Assembly: GCA_030042375.1 (NCBI GenBank)
Contig: JASHZU010000079.1
Coordinates: 1-8,955 of the forward strand
Reading direction: 5' to 3'
DNA: 8,955 nt
Source: Verrucomicrobiia bacterium
GTDB taxonomy: Bacteria > Verrucomicrobiota > Verrucomicrobiae > Limisphaerales > UBA11358
Part shown: positions 5,482 through 8,955 of the stretch, in pieces
Layout of the letters: each line of letters opens with the position of its first letter
Position numbering within the stretch: the first letter of the stretch is position 1
Notes under the pieces: generated by a model
Database searches by the model: none
Seen by the model: the letters and a program-made list of their open reading frames with translations, nothing else
Told to the model about the DNA's origin: nothing
Program-made: the position numbers and the translations under genes

Positions 5482-5925
5482 ATGAATCCCACTCGAATTC
5501 TCCCCGACTTGCAATGCTCTCTGCTATGCGAAGAAATACGGCAGGAGATTACCGGAAATCTTATCCTCATTGGCGTAATTAATATGCTGCGCGTCCCGCA
5601 ATTGCCCGTGGTCGCATCGCGGCTCTGTATCTTCAATCGTTGGACGGCCGGCATTGGAAAATTTCGCGAGACCATCCGTTTCATCGCCCCGGACCAAACG
5701 ACCGTCCTCCGCAAGGCGGAAACAAAATTTGAATTGCAGGAAGCCGCCGGCGTGGCCACTAGCGCCGCTTTCATGAACAACATCGAATTCAAAACCGCCG
5801 GGATGTACTTCGTCGAGGTGCTCGTCGACGACGTGATGAAATTGCGTTATCCTGTTCCGCTCGTCGTGGTCCCGCCGCCCAACCAAAATCCGCAAAGTCA
5901 GCCGCCTCCGGAAAAAAAAGACTGA
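5482..5925 (+). CDS. Conserved protein of unknown function, DUF6941-like
   Basis: This 147-residue protein has no signal peptide or membrane span. The start LPDLQCSLLCEEIRQEITGNLILIGVI (7-33) and the end IEFKTAGMYFVEVLVDDVMKLRYPVPLVVV (101-130) match the pattern I associate with proteins labelled DUF6941: a 'cell/ceded-E-R-E...GK..LIGV' opening, then a beta-sandwich whose last strands carry 'G.Y.v.v..dg....r.pl.v'. The assignment is from memory. The function is unknown. Predicted strands suggest a small all-beta domain with a Pro/Gln-rich tail (131-147). It begins 9 nt after the folD stop and probably shares its transcript. There is no Shine-Dalgarno. Its TGA lies inside a perfect hairpin (5920-5935). 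Confidence 0.75.
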   Translation: MNPTRILPDLQCSLLCEEIRQEITGNLILIGVINMLRVPQLPVVASRLCIFNRWTAGIGKFRETIRFIAPDQTTVLRKAETKFELQEAAGVATSAAFMNNIEFKTAGMYFVEVLVDDVMKLRYPVPLVVVPPPNQNPQSQPPPEKKD

Positions 5926-5935
5926 TTTTTCAGTC
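5912..5935 (-). terminator. Intrinsic terminator on the - strand, over the stop codon of the 5482 gene
   Basis: GACTGA (5920-5925), loop TTTT, TCAGTC (5930-5935) form a perfect 6-bp stem, with eight A residues at 5912-5919. Read on the - strand this is a hairpin followed by eight T, the layout of an intrinsic terminator. On the + strand it has no T-tract. No - strand gene points at it, so it may stop antisense transcription, or the A-run may simply encode the Lys-Lys tail (GAAAAAAAAGAC). The stem is short and only half GC. Confidence 0.35.
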
Positions 5936-5987
5936 GTCTGGCCTCAACATCTGGAAATGGTGGCGGCCAATAATTGTGGCTGAGGAT

Positions 5988-6024
5988 GCGCCGGGAGGCG
6001 CTATGGCCCGCGGGTGCTACCCGC
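5988..6024 (+). promoter_or_regulatory. Two hairpins immediately upstream of the membrane protein start
   Basis: GCGCC-GGGA-GGCGC (5988-6001) is a 5-bp stem closed by a GNRA tetraloop. GCGGGT-GCT-ACCCGC (6010-6024) is a 6-bp stem ending 4 nt before the ATG at 6029. An 8-bp palindrome CCCGCGGG (6007-6014) overlaps the second. Structures this close to a start codon could limit ribosome access, or the block may be a copy of a dispersed genomic repeat. Confidence 0.4.
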
Positions 6025-6028
6025 TCCA

Positions 6029-6838
6029 ATGAACGCTTCAACTTTTTCCGAGCCATTTACGCCGCGCGGAGTGGCCGGCTTTGCCCGGGTAAAATGGGGC
6101 CGGCTCCTGCTCGCGCAGGCCATTTTCGCGTTCCTCGCCGCCGCCACTATCGCATGGTTCGTTTACAACAACTGCTTCCCCATCATCCAGGCGGCGATAG
6201 AAAATCTGCCTTCGAACGGCGAAATCCAATCCGGAGAACTGAATTGGAGCGGCGGCCCATCCGCCGTTCTGGCCGAGGGACGTTTCCTCGCCTTCAATGT
6301 GGACCTGGACCATTCCGGCCAGTTTCACTCGCCCGCCGATGTGCAAATTGAATTTGGCCGTGAATCCATCCTCGTCTTTTCCCTATTCGGCTATGATGAA
6401 TTTTTTTATCCGCCCAATGAAACCATTGAGTTCAACCAGCCAGAACTGGATCCGCTGTGGAAGGCGTGGCGCGCTGAAATTTTATTTCTGGTTGCCACGG
6501 CAGCATTTATCGCCTTGCTCTTGTCATGGTGGCTTTTGGCGACGATTTATTTCCTGCCCGCATGGCTCATTGGCTTTTTTACCAATCGCGACCTGGACTT
6601 GCGCGCCAGCTGGAAACTCTCCGGCGGCGCCCTTCTGCCCGGCGCGCTGTTGATGACTGCCGGCATTTTCCTCTACGGCATCAATTTCATCGGGCTGGTC
6701 CCATTCCTATTTATCTTTGGCGTCCACTTTATTCTCGGCTGGCTTTACCTGTTGTTCGGCCTGTTGTTTTTTCCGCGAACATCCCTCGCACCATCGCGCG
6801 GAAACCCATTTAATAAGCCACGCAAGCAGGATGCTTAA
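6029..6838 (+). CDS. Integral membrane protein of unknown function, upstream of lolCD
   Basis: I chose the ATG at 6029 (269 residues). A GTG at 6014 would add five residues but lies inside a hairpin. Visible topology: a first span at about 26-47 (LLLAQAIFAFLAAATIAWFV), a soluble and probably periplasmic domain at 48-148 (with ESILVFSLFGYDEFFYPP), then hydrophobic segments at 150-184, 198-217 and 219-248, and a short basic tail (257-266). The layout of one N-terminal span, an extracytoplasmic domain and a hydrophobic C-terminal block recalls DUF1189-type proteins, but I see no decisive motif. It ends 55 bp before the lolC-like gene, with a hairpin between. Position and location in the membrane allow a link to lipoprotein transport; nothing in the sequence proves it. 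Confidence 0.8.
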   Translation: MNASTFSEPFTPRGVAGFARVKWGRLLLAQAIFAFLAAATIAWFVYNNCFPIIQAAIENLPSNGEIQSGELNWSGGPSAVLAEGRFLAFNVDLDHSGQFHSPADVQIEFGRESILVFSLFGYDEFFYPPNETIEFNQPELDPLWKAWRAEILFLVATAAFIALLLSWWLLATIYFLPAWLIGFFTNRDLDLRASWKLSGGALLPGALLMTAGIFLYGINFIGLVPFLFIFGVHFILGWLYLLFGLLFFPRTSLAPSRGNPFNKPRKQDA

Positions 6839-6859
6839 GCTGCCTTTTCCAGCTAAAGC
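6833..6859 (+). terminator. Imperfect hairpin spanning the stop codon, possible weak attenuator
   Basis: GCTT-A-AGCTG (6833-6842) can pair with CAGCT-A-AAGC (6850-6859): nine base pairs with one A·A mismatch and a 7-nt CCTTTTC loop. The stem includes the TAA at 6836-6838. Only two T residues follow, so termination would be weak at best. It may instead stabilise the message end or modulate read-through into lolCD. Confidence 0.25.
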
Positions 6860-6893
6860 TTGAACTTCAGGCCCAAGGATTTAACCTTGCGCG

Positions 6894-8189
6894 ATGTCGA
6901 AACTGCCGTTTGAACTGCTTCTGGCTCTGCGTTATTTGCGGCCGCGGCGGTCTTTCGTCTCGATTATCACGGTTATTTCCATCATTGGCGTCGCGCTGGG
7001 CGTGGCTGTTTTGATTATTGTCATCAGCGTTATGACCGGGTTCGACCACGATTTCCGCGAGAGAATCCTCAGTTTCGCTGCGCCCATCACGATTGAGGCG
7101 GTGGATGCCAATACTCTCGAAACTAAACCCATGCCGGATTATGCGGAAGTCATGCGCGTGGTTTCCTCAAACAAGGATGTCACCGGCGTTGCCCCTTTTG
7201 TCCTCGGGCCGGTTTTAGTGGAAACGGAGCCCACCAACGGTTCCGGGCCGCTTTATTCCACTCCCTATTTGCGCGGGGTGGACGTAAATACCGAAGGCTC
7301 GGTCAGCCAGTTGCCGAAAAAAATCCTTGCCGGCGGCAGCTTTGATTTGAGCGGTCAAAGCATCATCATCGGCAGTGTTTTCGCTGCGCAAATGAATCTA
7401 AACGTCGGCGACCATGTCTCCATCTATTCGCCCGATGAAATCAGAAAAATCGCTCAGGACCGTGGCAAAACCAACGAAGAAGCGGTCCTGCCGGACGACT
7501 ACACAGTAACAGGGATTTTCGACATGGATTGGAATGATTACAACGCCGCCTTCATCATGACTTCCCTCGAAAATGCCCAGGACCTGTACAATTTGGACGA
7601 CAATGTTCACGGTTTGTTCGTGCAACTACAAGACCCATTGCAGGCTTCAGAAGCCAAAGATGAATTGGCAGGCGTACTTGGCGATGATTTTAAAATCACC
7701 ACTTGGGAGGAGCAAAATCGCGCCATGCTTGGCGCCATCGCCGTCGAAAAAAGCCTCATGTACTACATCATGTTTTTCATCGTTATCGTGGCCTCATTCG
7801 GCATTACCTGCACCTTGATTACGTTTGTCGTGATGAAGACGCGCGAGATTGGCCTCATGAAAGCCGTCGGTGCCACCAATAACCAGGTCATGTGTATCTT
7901 CGTTCTTCAGAGCGTCATTGTCAGCATCTTCGGCGTCGCCAGCGGGCTGACCTTGGGATTATTGGCCATTTATTTTCGGAATGATTTCCTTCACTTCGTA
8001 AACCGGCTGACCGGATGGGAACTATTTCCAGCCTCGATTTACGGCTTTAGCGAGCTGCCCGCGATTATTGCCCCGCAGGATCTCATTATTATTTGTGGCG
8101 GCTCTATCATCATCTGCCTGCTTGCGGCAATTTTACCGGCACGCCACGCGAGCAAAATGAAACCCGTGGAGGCTTTGCGCTATGAATAA
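6894..8189 (+). CDS. lolC: LolC/LolE-family lipoprotein-releasing ABC transporter permease
   Basis: This inner-membrane permease pairs with LolD to extract mature lipoproteins from the inner membrane and hand them to the carrier LolA. At 431 residues it is longer than E. coli LolC or LolE (about 400-414). Family features: an N-terminal FELLLALRYLRPRRS followed by span 1 (22-48), a MacB-like periplasmic domain (50-280), and three C-terminal spans (about 288-314, 335-360, 395-415). The cytoplasmic coupling helix TREIGLMKAVGAT (316-328) and the terminal [18 protein letters not shown] (414-431) are typical. A charged segment at about 181-200 precedes DDYTVTGIFD, where LolC proteins carry the Hook hairpin that recruits LolA. 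No second permease is present, so a homodimer (LolF-like) is possible and the C/E label is nominal. The lolD start overlaps its last 8 nt. Confidence 0.92.
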   Translation: MSKLPFELLLALRYLRPRRSFVSIITVISIIGVALGVAVLIIVISVMTGFDHDFRERILSFAAPITIEAVDANTLETKPMPDYAEVMRVVSSNKDVTGVAPFVLGPVLVETEPTNGSGPLYSTPYLRGVDVNTEGSVSQLPKKILAGGSFDLSGQSIIIGSVFAAQMNLNVGDHVSIYSPDEIRKIAQDRGKTNEEAVLPDDYTVTGIFDMDWNDYNAAFIMTSLENAQDLYNLDDNVHGLFVQLQDPLQASEAKDELAGVLGDDFKITTWEEQNRAMLGAIAVEKSLMYYIMFFIVIVASFGITCTLITFVVMKTREIGLMKAVGATNNQVMCIFVLQSVIVSIFGVASGLTLGLLAIYFRNDFLHFVNRLTGWELFPASIYGFSELPAIIAPQDLIIICGGSIIICLLAAILPARHASKMKPVEALRYE

Positions 8190-8862
8190 CGCCCTGCTCT
8201 CCGCACGCGGCCTCGCTAAATCCTATGTCATGGGCAAACGCACGCTCGAAATCCTGCGCAACATGGACCTCGAAATCGCCCGTGGCGAATTTTTGGCTCT
8301 GCGCGGTGCGTCCGGCGCGGGCAAAAGCACCCTGCTCCACCTTATGGGCGGCCTGGATGCCCCCAACGCCGGCGAAATTCTCTTTGATGGCCGCGACATC
8401 ACGAAATTTTCCGAGGTCGAATTGACCCATTTCCGCAATCGCCGCGTGGGCTTCATTTTCCAGTCCTACCACCTCCTGCCGGAACTCAACGCTTTAGAAA
8501 ACGTCTGTCTGACCGCGCGGATTGCCCGGATTTCCGCCAATTCCGCCGGGGAACGCGGCCGCCAGTTGCTCGAGCAGGTCGGCCTAAAGGACCGCATTGA
8601 GCACAAACCTTACGAGCTTTCCGGCGGCGAACAGCAGCGCGTGGCCATTGCCCGGGCCCTGATAGCCGAGCCGGAGCTGATTTTGGCCGACGAACCCACC
8701 GGAAACCTCGATTCTCATACCGGCGCCGAAATTATTGAACTCTTGAAAAATCTGTGTGTCAAAAAACAGGCTACCTTGGTGGTGGCCACGCATGACGCCA
8801 AAGTGGCGGCAGGTGCACAACGGGTCGTCGAGCTTGTTGATGGCCGGATTGCTGCCGGATGA
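8182..8862 (+). CDS. lolD: LolD: ATP-binding subunit of the lipoprotein-releasing system
   Basis: This cytoplasmic ABC ATPase powers the LolC/E permease. All nucleotide-binding motifs are intact: Walker [10 protein letters not shown] (42-50), Q-loop Gln94 in [17 protein letters not shown], signature LSGGEQQR (146-153), Walker B LILADEP with Glu171, D-loop GNLD (174-177) and switch His204 in ATHD. The [11 protein letters not shown] segment after the Q-loop is characteristic of the LolD/MacB/FtsE group. At 226 residues it is full length. The ATG lies inside the permease gene (8-nt overlap) and, unlike most genes here, has a good Shine-Dalgarno, GGAGG at 8168-8172, 9 nt upstream. That arrangement suggests tight co-translation of the two subunits. 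MacB-like or FtsE-like alternatives are less likely given the permease partner. Confidence 0.95.
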   Translation: MNNALLSARGLAKSYVMGKRTLEILRNMDLEIARGEFLALRGASGAGKSTLLHLMGGLDAPNAGEILFDGRDITKFSEVELTHFRNRRVGFIFQSYHLLPELNALENVCLTARIARISANSAGERGRQLLEQVGLKDRIEHKPYELSGGEQQRVAIARALIAEPELILADEPTGNLDSHTGAEIIELLKNLCVKKQATLVVATHDAKVAAGAQRVVELVDGRIAAG

Positions 8863-8893
8863 CCGTTTTAAAGAATTTTTGAGAAAACACACC

Positions 8894-8916
8894 GGGCAAC
8901 GTTGAAAAGTTGGCCC
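8894..8916 (+). terminator. Bulged hairpin after lolD, possible terminator without T-tract
   Basis: GGGCAAC (8894-8900) can pair with GTT-G-GCCC (8909-8916), giving seven base pairs with one bulged G and an 8-nt loop, 31 nt after the lolD stop. There is no T-run directly downstream, so it is not a canonical intrinsic terminator. It may mark the end of the lolCD message. Confidence 0.25.
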
Positions 8917-8938
8917 ACCCAGTTTAACTATTACTGCC

Positions 8939-8955
8939 ATGTTGGAAGATCGAGA
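8939..8955 (+). CDS. Possible first codons of the next gene (truncated by window end)
   Basis: An ATG at 8939 opens a frame reading M-L-E-D-R to the end of the window. It lies 76 bp after lolD. Five codons cannot identify a product or prove that the start is real. Confidence 0.25.

Noticed and set aside
5974..6351. 125-residue + strand frame starting in the gap before the membrane protein
   Set aside because: It overlaps the membrane protein gene in another frame and is extremely Arg-rich, typical of an out-of-frame shadow.
8902..8930. TTGAAA...TAACTA as a promoter for the gene beginning at 8939
   Set aside because: The -35 is reasonable but the -10 matches poorly at any normal spacing, and the downstream gene itself is not established.

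Overview
The window reads as a piece of a bacterial chromosome, most likely from a Verrucomicrobiota lineage (Pedosphaera/Limisphaera-like). This is inferred from three things: a 51-residue small basic protein of the type shared by Planctomycetes, Verrucomicrobia and Chlamydiae, several secreted or membrane proteins that fit no well-known family, and Gram-negative lipoprotein-export genes. All recognisable genes are on the + strand and packed with 1-12 nt overlaps or short gaps. Convincing Shine-Dalgarno sequences are mostly absent. I see no phage, transposase, CRISPR, tRNA or rRNA genes.

Block 1 (1-1959) holds the 3' end of an unidentified gene, an A-type iron-sulfur carrier (IscA-like), an HscB-type J-domain co-chaperone translationally coupled to it, and a coupled gene for an exported protein of unknown function. 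IscA and HscB point to Fe-S cluster assembly, but IscS, IscU and HscA are not here.

Block 2 (1960-2595) is a 636-bp non-coding stretch and the most interesting part of the window. It carries two clusters of short direct repeats spaced exactly 10 bp apart: three T(T/A)AAGG units at 2317-2342 and five (T/G)TAAGC units at 2395-2440. It also has an 11-bp inverted repeat bounding a 143-bp segment and an AT-rich promoter-like zone before the next gene.

Block 3 (2596-5925) holds the small basic protein, a 59-bp gap full of palindromes, an RsuA/RluB-family pseudouridine synthase, an exported two-SH3 protein with a polyproline linker, FolD, and a small conserved protein resembling the DUF6941 family. 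The genes from the synthase to FolD overlap by 1-4 nt, so they are probably one transcript mixing rRNA modification, folate one-carbon metabolism and an envelope protein.

Block 4 (6029-8862) holds a multi-span membrane protein of unknown function, then a LolC/E-type permease and its LolD ATPase overlapping by 8 nt. Together the last two form an ABC complex that releases lipoproteins from the inner membrane. The last bases may be the first codons of another gene.
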